From assembly GCF_020622065.1 (NCBI RefSeq), contig NZ_JAHRYQ010000001.1, positions 1,116,001-1,180,000 of the forward strand: 64,000 bases of DNA, written 5' to 3'. The notes under the pieces were generated by a model that was not told where the DNA came from, did no database searches, and saw only the letters and a program-made list of their open reading frames with translations. The DNA is from Geothrix sp. GTDB taxonomy: Bacteria > Acidobacteriota > Holophagae > Holophagales > Holophagaceae. Both the position numbers and the translations under genes were made by a program. Of this stretch, positions 41,363-49,548 are shown piece by piece (the first letter of the stretch is position 1; each line of letters opens with the position of its first letter).

Positions 41363-41875
41363 ATGACGCCCGAAGCTCCTTGTCTCCTGGTGGCCAGCCC
41401 CGCGCTGTTGGATCCCAATTTCCTCCATGCGGTGGTGCTCATCGTGGAGCACGACGAGGAAGGCGCCCTGGGGCTGGTGCTGAACCGTCCCCTGCCGCTG
41501 TCCCTGGCCCAGGTCTGCGAGGAGGGCGGCATGGCCTATGAGGGTTCCGCCGAAGCCACGGCCTGGCGGGGCGGTCCCGTGGATCCCCAGCGGGGCATCC
41601 TCCTGGTGCAGGGCGGGTTGCCCGAAGAAGAGGACACCGTGGTGGACCTCACGCACTTCGTGAGCCATCGCAAGGATCTGCTGGAAGCCCTCCTGGGAGA
41701 TCCCACGGCCCGGTACCGCCTGTTCCTGGGCTACGCCGGCTGGAGCGCCGGCCAGCTGGATCAGGAGCTTGAGCTCGGAGCCTGGACCCGCCGCCCCGTG
41801 GTGTCCGAGTGGCTGCTGCATCCCGATCCCACCGGGCTCTGGCAGGTGGCGTTGGGCAGCGAGACCAGCGGGTGA
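41363..41875 (+). CDS. yqgE: YqgE/AlgH family protein
   Basis: A 170-residue YqgE/AlgH-family protein: LLVASPALLDPNFLHAVVLIVEHDEEGALGLVLNRPL is the family hallmark, followed by WRGGPVDPQRGILL and the FLGYAGWSAGQLDQEL motif. The fold is known but the role is not; a regulatory or ribosome-related role has been suggested. The start ATG at 41363 lies within the divergent promoter region of the membrane-protein gene. The related yqgF is not here. Confidence 0.88.
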   Translation: MTPEAPCLLVASPALLDPNFLHAVVLIVEHDEEGALGLVLNRPLPLSLAQVCEEGGMAYEGSAEATAWRGGPVDPQRGILLVQGGLPEEEDTVVDLTHFVSHRKDLLEALLGDPTARYRLFLGYAGWSAGQLDQELELGAWTRRPVVSEWLLHPDPTGLWQVALGSETSG

Positions 41876-41962
41876 CCTGAAGGGAGCTCCTCCTCCAGCT
41901 TGGCGAGCGGCTCGGGGCCTGTGCGGCTGGGTTATGCCTGTATCAATATTTTTTATGTCGGG

Positions 41963-41990
41963 TGGATGGCTTATTAAATTGATTTAGAAT
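41963..41990 (+). promoter_or_regulatory. candidate promoter for amtB-glnK
   Basis: TGGATG (41963-41968), 16 bases, TAGAAT (41985-41990). It lies in a strikingly AT-rich stretch (41945-42000) that contrasts with the GC-rich surroundings, 50 bases before the amtB ATG. No -24/-12 sigma-54 element is seen here. Confidence 0.4.
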
Positions 41991-42040
41991 CCAGGACTTT
42001 ATTGCATGGGTTGGATCCGCACGCTTTTTCGGAGGAACCG

Positions 42041-43363
42041 ATGACCTGGAAGCGATCCCTTTCGCTCGCCGCCATCCTGGGTGCGGGGCTTCCCCTGGCC
42101 GCCGGGACCGCCGGTCCGGTGAACGATACGGGCACCACGGCGTGGATGCTGACCTCCACCACCCTGGTGCTGCTGATGGTGCCGGGGCTGGCCATGTTCT
42201 ACGGCGGGCTGGTCCGCACCAAGAATGTCCTCGGCACCATGATGCATTCGTTCTCGGCCATGGCCGTGGTGGGCGTCCTCTGGACGGTGGTGGGCTACGC
42301 CCTCAGCTTCGGGCCCAACGCCCTGGGCGGCCTCATCGGCTGGAGCCGCGGGCTGGTCCTCCTCCGCAGCATCGACCACACGATCCTTCCTGCGGGCGTG
42401 CCCGAGTACGCCTTCGCCATGTTCCAGGGCAAGTTCGCCATCATCACGCCCGCCCTGATCGCCGGGGCCGTGGCGGAGCGGATCTCGTTCCGGGGCTGGG
42501 TGGCCTTCATCACGCTCTGGGTGCTCTTCGTGTACTGCCCGCTCTGCCACTGGGTGTGGGCCTCGGATGGCTACTTCTTCAACCTCGGGGCCAAGGGGGC
42601 CATCGACTTCGCCGGCGGCACGGTGGTGCACATCTCCTCGGGCGTGGCCGGCCTGGCCCTGGCCCTGTTCCTGGGGGCCCGCCACGGCTATCCGAAGACC
42701 GCCATGGCCCCGAACAACCTGACCTTCACCCTCATCGGCGCGGGCCTGCTGTGGGTGGGCTGGTTCGGCTTCAACGCGGGCTCGTCCATCGCCTCGAATC
42801 TGGAGACCGCCCGGGCCCTCACGGTCACGCAAGTGGCGGCGGCCGCGGGCGCCCTCACCTGGGTATTGATCGAGACCATCCGCGAGGACAAGCCCACCAG
42901 CCTGGGCATGGCCTCGGGCATCCTCGCGGGCCTGGTGGTCATCACGCCCGCGGCCGGCGTGGTCCAGGTGGGCGGGGCCCTCGCCCTCGGGGCCATCGCC
43001 GCCTGCACCTGCTACGGCATGATCCTGTTGAAGAATCGGCTGGGCTACGACGACTCCCTGGATGCCTTCGGGATCCACGGGACCGGCGGCATCGTCGGGG
43101 CCCTGGGCCTCACCTTCTTCATCCGGGATTCCTGGTGGGCCGAAGCCGCAGCCAAGTCGCCCGGCTGGGGGGTGCTGGCCCAACTGAAGGTCCAGGCCTT
43201 CGCGGTGGGCGCCACCATCGTGTTCTCCGTCGTCATGACGCTCCTCATCGCCTGGCTGGTGGAAAAGGTCGTCGGTTTCCGCGTGGCCGAGTCGGTGGAG
43301 AAGACCGGCCTCGACCACGAGATCCACGGGGAACGCGCCTACGGGCTGAACAATCTCAATTAG
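42041..43363 (+). CDS. amtB: ammonium transporter
   Basis: A 440-residue ammonium channel of the inner membrane with an N-terminal signal-like segment and about eleven helices. The family signatures are MFYGGLVRTKNVLGTMM, DFAGGTVVHISSGVAGL (first pore His), LTFTLIGAGLLWVGWFGFNAGS and DAFGIHGTGGIVGALG (second pore His). GGAGG precedes the ATG. glnK follows 29 bases later, so the channel and its PII regulator are co-expressed. Confidence 0.97.
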   Translation: MTWKRSLSLAAILGAGLPLAAGTAGPVNDTGTTAWMLTSTTLVLLMVPGLAMFYGGLVRTKNVLGTMMHSFSAMAVVGVLWTVVGYALSFGPNALGGLIGWSRGLVLLRSIDHTILPAGVPEYAFAMFQGKFAIITPALIAGAVAERISFRGWVAFITLWVLFVYCPLCHWVWASDGYFFNLGAKGAIDFAGGTVVHISSGVAGLALALFLGARHGYPKTAMAPNNLTFTLIGAGLLWVGWFGFNAGSSIASNLETARALTVTQVAAAAGALTWVLIETIREDKPTSLGMASGILAGLVVITPAAGVVQVGGALALGAIAACTCYGMILLKNRLGYDDSLDAFGIHGTGGIVGALGLTFFIRDSWWAEAAAKSPGWGVLAQLKVQAFAVGATIVFSVVMTLLIAWLVEKVVGFRVAESVEKTGLDHEIHGERAYGLNNLN

Positions 43364-43392
43364 GCCGAACCAGGCTGAATCAGGAGGATCCG

Positions 43393-43734
43393 ATGAAGCT
43401 CATCACCGCCATCATCCCTGAAGAGAAGCTCGACGAGGTTCGCGAGGCCCTGATCGAAGCGGAGATCGAACGGATCACCGTCTCCCGGGTGAGCGGCCAC
43501 GGGCGCCAGCAGGAGATCGTGGTCCAGCGGGGCAAGAAGGTCGTGCCGAACCTGATCCCCAAGATCCAGATCACCATCGCCTGCAACGACGACTTCGAGG
43601 GCATCACCGTGGACACCATCATCCGCACGGCCCGCCATGGCGCGGGCGAGGTGGGGGACGGGAAGATCTTCGTCCAGGACCTGAAGGAGTGCATCCGCAT
43701 CCGCACCGGCGAGCGGGGCGGCCAGGCCATCTGA
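43393..43734 (+). CDS. PII signal-transduction protein with atypical T-loop
   Basis: A 113-residue PII protein, paired with amtB, which it would block when ammonium is plentiful. The core is normal: MKLITAIIPEEKLDEVREAL, GHGRQQ, the B-loop GAGEVGDGKIFV and CIRIRTGERG. The T-loop reads EIVVQRGKKVVPNLIPK, one residue shorter than E. coli GlnK and with Val at 50 where the uridylylated Tyr 51 would be. Regulation by uridylylation at that site is therefore unlikely; ATP/ADP and 2-oxoglutarate sensing remain possible. I would call it GlnK-like on context. AGGAGG-like site upstream. Confidence 0.93.
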   Translation: MKLITAIIPEEKLDEVREALIEAEIERITVSRVSGHGRQQEIVVQRGKKVVPNLIPKIQITIACNDDFEGITVDTIIRTARHGAGEVGDGKIFVQDLKECIRIRTGERGGQAI

Positions 43735-43790
43735 AGGCGGAGGCGAGGATCGTCCAGGTTCCGGTGGGACCTGGATGCCCGGATCTCCGC

Positions 43791-43796
43791 TAGGCT
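43791..43796 (+). promoter_or_regulatory. candidate -10 element giving a leaderless photolyase start
   Basis: TAGGCT followed by six bases and the ATG at 43803. No spaced Shine-Dalgarno sequence is present between them. Confidence 0.35.
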
Positions 43797-43802
43797 CGCA
43801 GG

Positions 43803-45212
43803 ATGCGGAGCATCGTGTGGTTCCGGGGCAAGGACCTGCGCGTGGCGGATCACGGTCCGCTGGCGGAGGCTGCGGCTTCGGGCGAGGTGATCCCGCTGTT
43901 CGTGCTGGATCCCTTCTTTTTCGCGCCGGAGCGGGCCCGGGAACTGCCCCACCGGATGCAGTTCCTGCTGGAATCGCTGAAGGCGCTCGAGGCCAGCCTC
44001 GCGCAGATGGGCTCGCGCCTGCTGGTGGTGCCAGGGCGCAGCGTGGAGGTGGTGCCGCGGCTGGCGGCCCAATGGCGGGTGGATCGCGTCTTGGCTCACC
44101 GCTGGGTGGAGCCCTTCGGCCGGGAGCGGGATCGCCGGGTGGGCGAAGCCCTGGCGCACCAGGGCACCGGGTTCCGCCTGTTCGAGGGGGAGACCCTGCT
44201 GCCGCCGGGGTCTGTTCGGAATGGGCAGGGGGGTCCATTCCGGGTGTTCACGCCCTTCGGGAAAGCCAGCATGGCTCGGATAGATCTACCGTTGGTTCAA
44301 TGTTTGCATCCAAAACTTCCACCACTTCCTGAGGGTATTTCCGCTGACGAGGTTCCCATCCCGGCCCTGGCCGACCTGGGGATCGACGCGAACCCGGGGC
44401 TTCTGCGGGGAGGTGAGGAGGCCGCCCGGGAGCGCCTGCGGGCCTTCCTGGCCGGGCCTCTGGCGAGCTACGGCACGGATCGGGACCGCATGGACCGCCC
44501 CGGAACCTCGCGGCTCAGCGCCGATCTGAAGTTCGGCACCCTCTCCGTGCGGTCCGTCTGGCGGGCGGTGGCGGCGAGCGGCCAGGGCGAATCCGCGCGG
44601 CGCTACCTCAACGAGCTGCTTTGGCGTGAGTTCAGCCACCACCTGCTGTGGGAATGGCCGGAGCTGCTGGAACGCCCCTTCCGCGCGGAGTTCCAGGCCT
44701 TTCCCTGGCGGGAGGATGAGGCCGCCTGGAGGGCCTGGACGGCAGGCCTCACAGGGTATCCCGTGGTCGATGCCGCCGCCCGGCAGCTGAGGGCCGAGGG
44801 GTTCGTCCACAACCGGGCCCGGATGGTGGCCGCCAGCTTCCTGGCCAAGCACCTGCTGCTGGACTACCGGCGCGGCGAAGCCCATTACCTGACCTGGCTC
44901 GCCGATGGCGATTGGGCCGCGAACAATGCCGGCTGGCAGTGGAGCGCGGGCTGCGGCTGCGACGCCCAGCCCTGGTTCCGCATCTTCAACCCCACCTCCC
45001 AGGGCCTGAAGTTCGATCCGGATGGCGTCTATGTGAAGCGCTGGCTGCCTGAATTGGCTGCGCTGCCCCCGGGCCTCGTCCATGAACCCTGGAGGGCCCC
45101 CGCGGCGCTCCGCGGAAGGTTGGACTACCCCGAGCCGATCGTGGATCACGCCTGGGCCCGGCAGCGGTTCCTCGCGGCGGCGAAAGCGCACCTGGGACGC
45201 CAGGCACCCTGA
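43803..45212 (+). CDS. phr: deoxyribodipyrimidine photolyase
   Basis: Blue-light repair enzyme splitting cyclobutane pyrimidine dimers, FAD-dependent. The 469 residues have the alpha/beta antenna domain (IVWFRGKDLRVADHGPL) and the C-terminal FAD domain: GTSRLSADLKFGTLS, LLWREFSHHLL, GYPVVDAAARQLRAEGFVHNR, RMVAASFLAKHLLLDYRRGE, DWAANNAGWQWSAGCGCDA and QPWFRIFNP, the last two being hallmarks of class I enzymes. The region coding residues of the inter-domain linker (44281-44340) is unusually AT-rich, although the frame is intact. Confidence 0.94.
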   Translation: MRSIVWFRGKDLRVADHGPLAEAAASGEVIPLFVLDPFFFAPERARELPHRMQFLLESLKALEASLAQMGSRLLVVPGRSVEVVPRLAAQWRVDRVLAHRWVEPFGRERDRRVGEALAHQGTGFRLFEGETLLPPGSVRNGQGGPFRVFTPFGKASMARIDLPLVQCLHPKLPPLPEGISADEVPIPALADLGIDANPGLLRGGEEAARERLRAFLAGPLASYGTDRDRMDRPGTSRLSADLKFGTLSVRSVWRAVAASGQGESARRYLNELLWREFSHHLLWEWPELLERPFRAEFQAFPWREDEAAWRAWTAGLTGYPVVDAAARQLRAEGFVHNRARMVAASFLAKHLLLDYRRGEAHYLTWLADGDWAANNAGWQWSAGCGCDAQPWFRIFNPTSQGLKFDPDGVYVKRWLPELAALPPGLVHEPWRAPAALRGRLDYPEPIVDHAWARQRFLAAAKAHLGRQAP

Positions 45213-45272
45213 TACAGTGGGGGGGGCTCATGGTCCCTTATCTTGATTGCTTTATTTACTTACGGGTATTCC

Positions 45273-45554
45273 ATGCACACCATCCGATTCGACGGCAAGA
45301 AACCCGGAACCGCGGACTGCGAGCAGGAGACCGCCCTCCTGGCGGCCAGCACCCGGGCGGGCGTGCCGCTGCCCCACCGCTGCGGCGGCCATGCGCGCTG
45401 CGGGACCTGTCTCGTGACCGTGGTGGAGGGTGCTGAGCACCTGAGCGAGAAGGGGGCCATCGAAACCCGGGTGCTGGGCGTGCTCAAGGCCGGGGCCGAC
45501 CAGCGCCTCGCCTGCCAGACCTGGGCGAAGGGCGATGTGAGCGTGAAGTACTAG
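45273..45554 (+). CDS. [2Fe-2S] ferredoxin
   Basis: A 93-residue plant-type ferredoxin domain. The cluster loop is RCGGHARCGTC with a fourth cysteine in LACQ, which matches the C-x5-C-x2-C plus C pattern. It may serve as an electron donor for an unidentified oxidoreductase. The ATG at 45273 is chosen because the protein then starts with the first beta strand (MHTIRFDGKKPG). An upstream TTG (45243) could add ten residues; no good ribosome site is seen for either. The leader is AT-rich. Confidence 0.85.
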   Translation: MHTIRFDGKKPGTADCEQETALLAASTRAGVPLPHRCGGHARCGTCLVTVVEGAEHLSEKGAIETRVLGVLKAGADQRLACQTWAKGDVSVKY

Positions 45555-45582
45555 CCTCCGCCTAGCCCACCGGCCCCATCGG

Positions 45583-46182
45583 CTATCCGACGGGTCTCCG
45601 CCCTTCCATGGCGCGATCCAGCGTGAGTTCGTCGGCGTATTCGAGGTCGCTGCCGATGGGGAGGCCCAGGCCGATGCGGGTGGTGCGGACGCCGATGGGT
45701 TCCAGGATGCGGGCCAGCCAGCTGGCGGTGGCCTCGCCATCCACCGTGGGGTTGGTGGCCAGGATGACTTCCTGGATGGCGTGATCCTCCAGCCGCTTCA
45801 GCAGCTCGCGGATGCGCAGCTGGTCGGGGCCTACGCCGCGCAGGGGGGAGATCAGGCCTCCCAGCACATGGTAGCGGCCCCGGAAGTGGCCGCTGCGCTC
45901 GAAGCTCAGCACATTGGAGGCTTCCGCCACGATGACGAGGCTGGTGGCATCCCGCCGGGGATCGAGGCAGATGGGGCAGGTGGGCTGGTCCGTGAAGGCG
46001 CCGCAGACCTGGCAGAAGCCCACCCTCTCGGCGGCCTGCTGCAGCTGGTGGGCCAGGTGGGCCATGCCTTCCGGGCCCTCTTTCAGCAGGTGGAGGGCCA
46101 TCCGCTGGGCGGACTTCGCGCCCACGCCCGGGAGCTTCTGGAGGCTCTCCACCACGGCCTCGAGCGGCGGCGGCAGCTTCAT
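45583..46182 (-). CDS. recR: recombination protein RecR
   Basis: Recombination mediator acting with RecF/RecO at gaps. The 199 residues have LPGVGAKSAQRMALHLL (HhH), the zinc finger CQVCGAFTDQPTCPIC, and the Toprim part with IVAEASNVLSFERSGHFRGRYHVLGG. It is read after ybaB with a 16-base gap, the usual dnaX-ybaB-recR order, although dnaX is not present in the window. Confidence 0.96.
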   Translation of the reverse strand: MKLPPPLEAVVESLQKLPGVGAKSAQRMALHLLKEGPEGMAHLAHQLQQAAERVGFCQVCGAFTDQPTCPICLDPRRDATSLVIVAEASNVLSFERSGHFRGRYHVLGGLISPLRGVGPDQLRIRELLKRLEDHAIQEVILATNPTVDGEATASWLARILEPIGVRTTRIGLGLPIGSDLEYADELTLDRAMEGRRPVG

Positions 46183-46198
46183 GGGCGAGCCCCAGCCC

Positions 46199-46501
46199 TC
46201 ATAGTCCCAGGCCAGGCAGGTTGAGGCCCGCGCCCATGCCGCCCATCTGCTTCTTCATGGCCTCGTCGGCCTTGGCGGCGGCATCGTGGAAGGCGGCTAC
46301 CAGCAGGTCTTCGAGCATGGAGGGATCTTCGGGATCCATGGCGTCCTTGGCGATGGAGATGCCCTTCAGCTCCTTGGAACCGTTGAGGGTGACCTTCACG
46401 AGCTCGCCGCCGGCGGTGCCCTCCACGCGCAGATTGGCCTGAGCCTCGGCGAGCTTCGCCTGCATCTGCTGGGCCTGTTTCATCAGGAAGCGCATGTCCA
46501 T
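46199..46501 (-). CDS. nucleoid-associated protein, YbaB/EbfC family
   Basis: A 100-residue DNA-binding dimer: MKQAQQMQAKLAEAQANLR, then GTAGGELVKVTLNGSKELKGISI and the C-terminal DAAAKADEAMKKQMGGM. It probably binds DNA and influences nucleoid structure, and it is commonly next to recR, as here. GGAG lies six bases before the ATG at 46501. Confidence 0.93.
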   Translation of the reverse strand: MDMRFLMKQAQQMQAKLAEAQANLRVEGTAGGELVKVTLNGSKELKGISIAKDAMDPEDPSMLEDLLVAAFHDAAAKADEAMKKQMGGMGAGLNLPGLGL

Positions 46502-46502
46502 G

Positions 46503-47021
46503 TCAGTCTCCAGGAAGGGGGGTGGGCGTGGGCCTGGGGGAGCGCAGCCGGTGGGCCAGCCGCAGCATCAGAAAATATCCCACAGGTATGGCCACCGCGC
46601 TCAGCGCGAAGCCACCCAGCAGGTAGGGCGCGAGGATGGGCTTGAGCATGGCGGCCGCGGCCTGGAAGCCCTCGCGGGAGGTGAAGCTCTGCCAGCCGAT
46701 GCTCTTCCAATCCACGCCGCTGAGATCCAGGTGCAGGCCGCGCCCCAGCAGCAGGTTGCCGAAGAAGGTCGAAGCCGTGGCGATGGGCACCATGGTCCAG
46801 GGATTGTTCGTGAAAGCGCCCAGAAAGGTGAGCGGGCGATGCAGCTTCCGCGTCAAGGCGCAGGCGATCAGCACCAGCCCCGTGTGCGTTCCCAGCAGGG
46901 GGTTCCAGGCGATGGAGAGCCCCAGGGCAAAGCTCCAGGCCAGATGGTGCGGCTCCAGTCCCGGATCGGCCAGAAACCGCTTGGTGCGGGCCCAGAGGTG
47001 CGATTTGTCGTGATGCGTCAT
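46503..47021 (-). CDS. DUF2062 membrane protein
   Basis: A 172-residue membrane protein with the DUF2062 pattern: ALGLSIAWNPLLGTHTGLVLIACALTRKL, then FTNNPWTMVPIATASTFFGNLLLG. It probably has three or four helices. Function unknown. Its ATG overlaps the thiL stop by four bases (ATGA). Confidence 0.82.
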   Translation of the reverse strand: MTHHDKSHLWARTKRFLADPGLEPHHLAWSFALGLSIAWNPLLGTHTGLVLIACALTRKLHRPLTFLGAFTNNPWTMVPIATASTFFGNLLLGRGLHLDLSGVDWKSIGWQSFTSREGFQAAAAMLKPILAPYLLGGFALSAVAIPVGYFLMLRLAHRLRSPRPTPTPLPGD

Positions 47022-47935
47022 GAAGATCCGAAGTGATCGAAGCTGAGGTCGGGCAGGGGGAGCAGCGAATCCCCATCATAGGCCAGGAGGGGGGCCACCC
47101 CGCAGGGCATGGCCGTGCCGACCGGAAGGAGGGGCAGGCCCAGCCGCGATTCCAGATCCGCTTGGGGCAGAGAAGTGCCGAAGCAGCGGGCATAGTCCTC
47201 GCCGCCCTTCCGGGCATCCTCGTCCAGGGCCGGGTCCAGCACGATGCTGAGACCCGAGGCCTCGGCCAGGTTGCGGAGATCCCGGCTCAGGCCATCGGAC
47301 AAATCCAGGCAGGCATGGACCTCGGGGATCTCCGCCAGCCGGAGGCCGAGGCCCAGCCGCGGGCGCGGGGCCAGGTGGGCCTCCAGATCCGCATCGGGAT
47401 GGGCGGGATCCCAGCGCTGCCCCGCCTGGAGCTTCCGCAGGCCCCGGAGGCTGGCGCCGGGGCGCTGGTCCACGAAGATCCGATCGCCGGGCCGCAGACC
47501 ATCGCGCCGCAGCCAGCGGGCCGCGAACCCGAAAGCCGTGAGGCCCAGGCCCAGACCCGCAGGCCGGCCCACCGTATCCCCGCCCAGAACCTGGACATCG
47601 GCCTCCCGGGAGGCCCCGGCCAGGCCCGCCAGGAAGGCCGCCAGCCAGGGGCCGTGGATCTCCGGCCCCAGCGCCAGGGTGAGGGTGTAGCCGAAGGGGC
47701 GGGCACCGGAGGCGTCCAGGTCCGACAGGTTCACGGCCAGGAGCTTGCGGGCCAAGAGGTCCGGCGGATGCCAGTCGAGGCGGAAGTGCTGGCCGGATTC
47801 CATGAGGTCCGTGGTCACCAGAAGGCGGTGGCCGGCCGGGGTGGGGGGCAGGGCGCCGCAGTCGTCCACCAGGCTCTCGCCTCCGGGCAGCAGGGTCCGG
47901 ATCTGGGCAAGAATTCCCGTCTCCTGCAGGCTCAT
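47018..47935 (-). CDS. thiL: thiamine-monophosphate kinase
   Basis: Phosphorylates thiamine monophosphate to thiamine pyrophosphate with ATP. The 305-residue PurM-like protein has VDDCGALPPTPAGHRLLVTTDLMESGQHF (ATP/Mg loop), AVNLSDLDASGARPF, VLGGDTVGRP and the C-terminal LDLSDGLSRDLRNLAEASG and YARCFGT segments. GGAGG lies six bases before the ATG at 47935. First gene of a minus-strand run with DUF2062, ybaB and recR. Confidence 0.93.
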   Translation of the reverse strand: MSLQETGILAQIRTLLPGGESLVDDCGALPPTPAGHRLLVTTDLMESGQHFRLDWHPPDLLARKLLAVNLSDLDASGARPFGYTLTLALGPEIHGPWLAAFLAGLAGASREADVQVLGGDTVGRPAGLGLGLTAFGFAARWLRRDGLRPGDRIFVDQRPGASLRGLRKLQAGQRWDPAHPDADLEAHLAPRPRLGLGLRLAEIPEVHACLDLSDGLSRDLRNLAEASGLSIVLDPALDEDARKGGEDYARCFGTSLPQADLESRLGLPLLPVGTAMPCGVAPLLAYDGDSLLPLPDLSFDHFGSS

Positions 47936-47990
47936 GGGCGGACCTCCGTCACAAGTCCAGTCTCCCACGCCTCCGAAGGCGAGGCGAAGC

Positions 47991-48019
47991 TTGGTCCGGG
48001 GCCACGGCGATGCTAGGTT
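47991..48019 (+). promoter_or_regulatory. candidate promoter for the [4Fe-4S] ferredoxin gene
   Basis: TTGGTC (47991-47996), 17 bases, TAGGTT (48014-48019), about 50 bases before the ATG at 48070. Matches to consensus are modest. Confidence 0.35.
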
Positions 48020-48069
48020 GATTGAGTTCGCCCATCGCCGGGCCCCCACTGGATCTCTAGGAGACGACC

Positions 48070-48324
48070 ATGGCCATCACCAAAGTCTGGATCGAAGAAG
48101 GCTGCATCGTGTGCAATGCCTGCGAAGCCGAGTGCCCCGATGTCTTCCATGTCACGGACACCAGCTGCAACATCAATGGCTCCGTGCGCGAGGACGGCGT
48201 GGATTCCGAGAACCGTGAGGAAATGAGCGCCCTGGCCGGCAGCTTCGGCACGGACCTGGAGGCCAGCATCGAGGCCGCCGCCGCCGGCTGCCCCGTGGAA
48301 GTCATCAAGTTCGAGAAGGCTTAA
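48070..48324 (+). CDS. ferredoxin, [4Fe-4S] type
   Basis: An 84-residue single-cluster ferredoxin. The cluster ligands are in CIVCNACEAECPD (Cys 12, 15, 18; Cys 22 is extra) with a distal Cys in AAGCPVEVIKFE. It is acidic and of the small D-type. AGGAG precedes the ATG. It has no gene partner here but would support low-potential electron transfer, as for a strict or facultative anaerobe. Two hairpins follow the gene. Confidence 0.88.
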   Translation: MAITKVWIEEGCIVCNACEAECPDVFHVTDTSCNINGSVREDGVDSENREEMSALAGSFGTDLEASIEAAAAGCPVEVIKFEKA

Positions 48325-48328
48325 GGCT

Positions 48329-48347
48329 GAAACGGCGAAGCCGTTTC
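48329..48347 (+). terminator. hairpin after the ferredoxin gene
   Basis: Eight-bp stem GAAACGGC / GCCGTTTC with a three-base loop. There is no T-run of its own; it is the first of two hairpins. Confidence 0.5.
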
Positions 48348-48350
48348 CGT

Positions 48351-48382
48351 GCAGAACGGGCGCCCCAGGGCGCCCGTTCTGC
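48351..48382. terminator. strong hairpin between ferredoxin and cheX, probable bidirectional terminator
   Basis: Fifteen-bp perfect stem GCAGAACGGGCGCCC / GGGCGCCCGTTCTGC with a two- to four-base loop, between the convergent ferredoxin and cheX genes. Confidence 0.7.
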
Positions 48383-48402
48383 ATTGATCAAGGACTAATC
48401 CT

Positions 48403-48864
48403 TCAATCCTTCAGCCCCACATTCACTTCGAACTCCCCGAAGGGGGTCGTGAAGGGGATGGCGATGCAGGGGACATCGCCGCTGCGGCTGATCTTGTGGC
48501 CTTTGCCGACCACCACGGTGGGCACCGAGATGGAGAGGCTGAACCCGTCCTGGATGAGCAGGCGCCGGGCGTCGCCCACCACGATGTTGCCGATCTCGCC
48601 GATGGCATCCTCCACCGACTGGTTCAGGTCGGCGATCTCCTCCATGAGCATGTTGCCGGCGATGCGGCAGGCCAGGCCCACGGGGAAGCTGAGGATGATG
48701 GATCCGGAAGTGTCTCCGGTGATGCCGATGATGGCGGAGATGTCATAGGTGGTGATCAAGTCCTCTTTGACGGACAGGCCGATCTTCTCGGCCGAGATGT
48801 TGGCCATCATTTCGAGGCTGCGAAGGGTGGCTTCGATGAATGGATTGATGAAGGCGACGTTCAT
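48403..48864 (-). CDS. chemotaxis phosphatase CheX-like protein
   Basis: A 153-residue CheC/CheX-family protein with the phosphatase helix motif EDAIGEIGNIVVGDAR, where ExxN residues attack phospho-CheY, and a first helix like INPFIEATLRSLEMM. CheX dephosphorylates CheY-P. No other chemotaxis gene is nearby, so the cognate pathway is elsewhere. ATG at 48864 is taken as the start because the family opens with MNVAFINPFIEA. Confidence 0.82.
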   Translation of the reverse strand: MNVAFINPFIEATLRSLEMMANISAEKIGLSVKEDLITTYDISAIIGITGDTSGSIILSFPVGLACRIAGNMLMEEIADLNQSVEDAIGEIGNIVVGDARRLLIQDGFSLSISVPTVVVGKGHKISRSGDVPCIAIPFTTPFGEFEVNVGLKD

Positions 48865-48984
48865 GGGACCCCGGCCGAATGTCTGATTCCCCTTGTTTCG
48901 ACCAGGGAATTCTCCGGCATGATTTCTGGCATTGAGGGGAATGGGCGCCCGCGTCACCATGGACCTTCCGCCCCGGAGAGTCCC

Positions 48985-49434
48985 ATGCTCAATCGCCTGC
49001 AGGCCGATCTGAAAACCGCCATGCTGGCGCGGGATGCGCCGCGGACCCAGGTATTGCGCATGGCCCTGGCCGCCTACAAGAACGAAGCCGTGGCCAAGGG
49101 GCTCGGCCCACAGGGAACCTTGGCCGAAGCCGACGCCCTGGCGGTGCTCAAGCGCCTGGTGAAGTCGCGGGAGGACAGCGTCGCCCAGTTCGAGAAGGTG
49201 GGCCAGACGGATCGGGCCGCCCAGGAGCGGGCGGAGATCGAACTGCTGAAGCCCTACCTGCCGGCCATGCTCGAGGGGCCGGCCCTGGAGGCCGCCGTTC
49301 GGGCGGCCATCGCCCAGACCGGGGCCACGGCCAAGAAGGACATGGGTCTGGTGATGAAGGCCCTCCAGGCAGCCCACGGCGGCGCCTTCGACGGCAAGGC
49401 CGCCAGTGCCCTGGTGCAGGGCCTCCTGGCCTGA
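48985..49434 (+). CDS. YqeY/GatB-like protein
   Basis: A 149-residue YqeY-family protein (MLNRLQADLKTAMLARDAPRTQVLRM, LKRLVKSREDSVAQFEKVGQTDRAAQE, EIELLKPYLP and MKALQAAHGGAFDGKAASALV), related to the C-terminal tRNA-binding domain of GatB. It may help tRNA amidation or have another RNA role. CGGAGAG precedes the ATG. Confidence 0.88.
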   Translation: MLNRLQADLKTAMLARDAPRTQVLRMALAAYKNEAVAKGLGPQGTLAEADALAVLKRLVKSREDSVAQFEKVGQTDRAAQERAEIELLKPYLPAMLEGPALEAAVRAAIAQTGATAKKDMGLVMKALQAAHGGAFDGKAASALVQGLLA

Positions 49435-49473
49435 CGCCACGAGAGCCGCGGCCATGCTAGATGCGTGAGCGTT

Positions 49474-49518
49474 GAAGGGGGGACATCGCGAGCGAAGCGA
49501 GCAGGCGGTCCCCCCTTC
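49474..49518. repeat. imperfect hairpin with 11-bp arms, possible REP-like element or terminator
   Basis: Perfect arms GAAGGGGGGAC (49474-49484) and GTCCCCCCTTC (49508-49518), with a 23-base interior that contains the two copies of GCGAGCG/GCGAGC. It lies between yqeY and proS. There is no T-run on the plus strand, so either a weak terminator or a repetitive extragenic element is possible. Confidence 0.5.
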
Positions 49519-49548
49519 CTCGTATAGACTTGAAGGTTCGAGGCCCCC

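Noticed and set aside
41876..42040. Sigma-54 promoter for amtB-glnK
   Set aside because: No GG-N10-GC pair with the -24/-12 consensus is found in the gap; GG-N8-GC near 41994 has wrong spacing.
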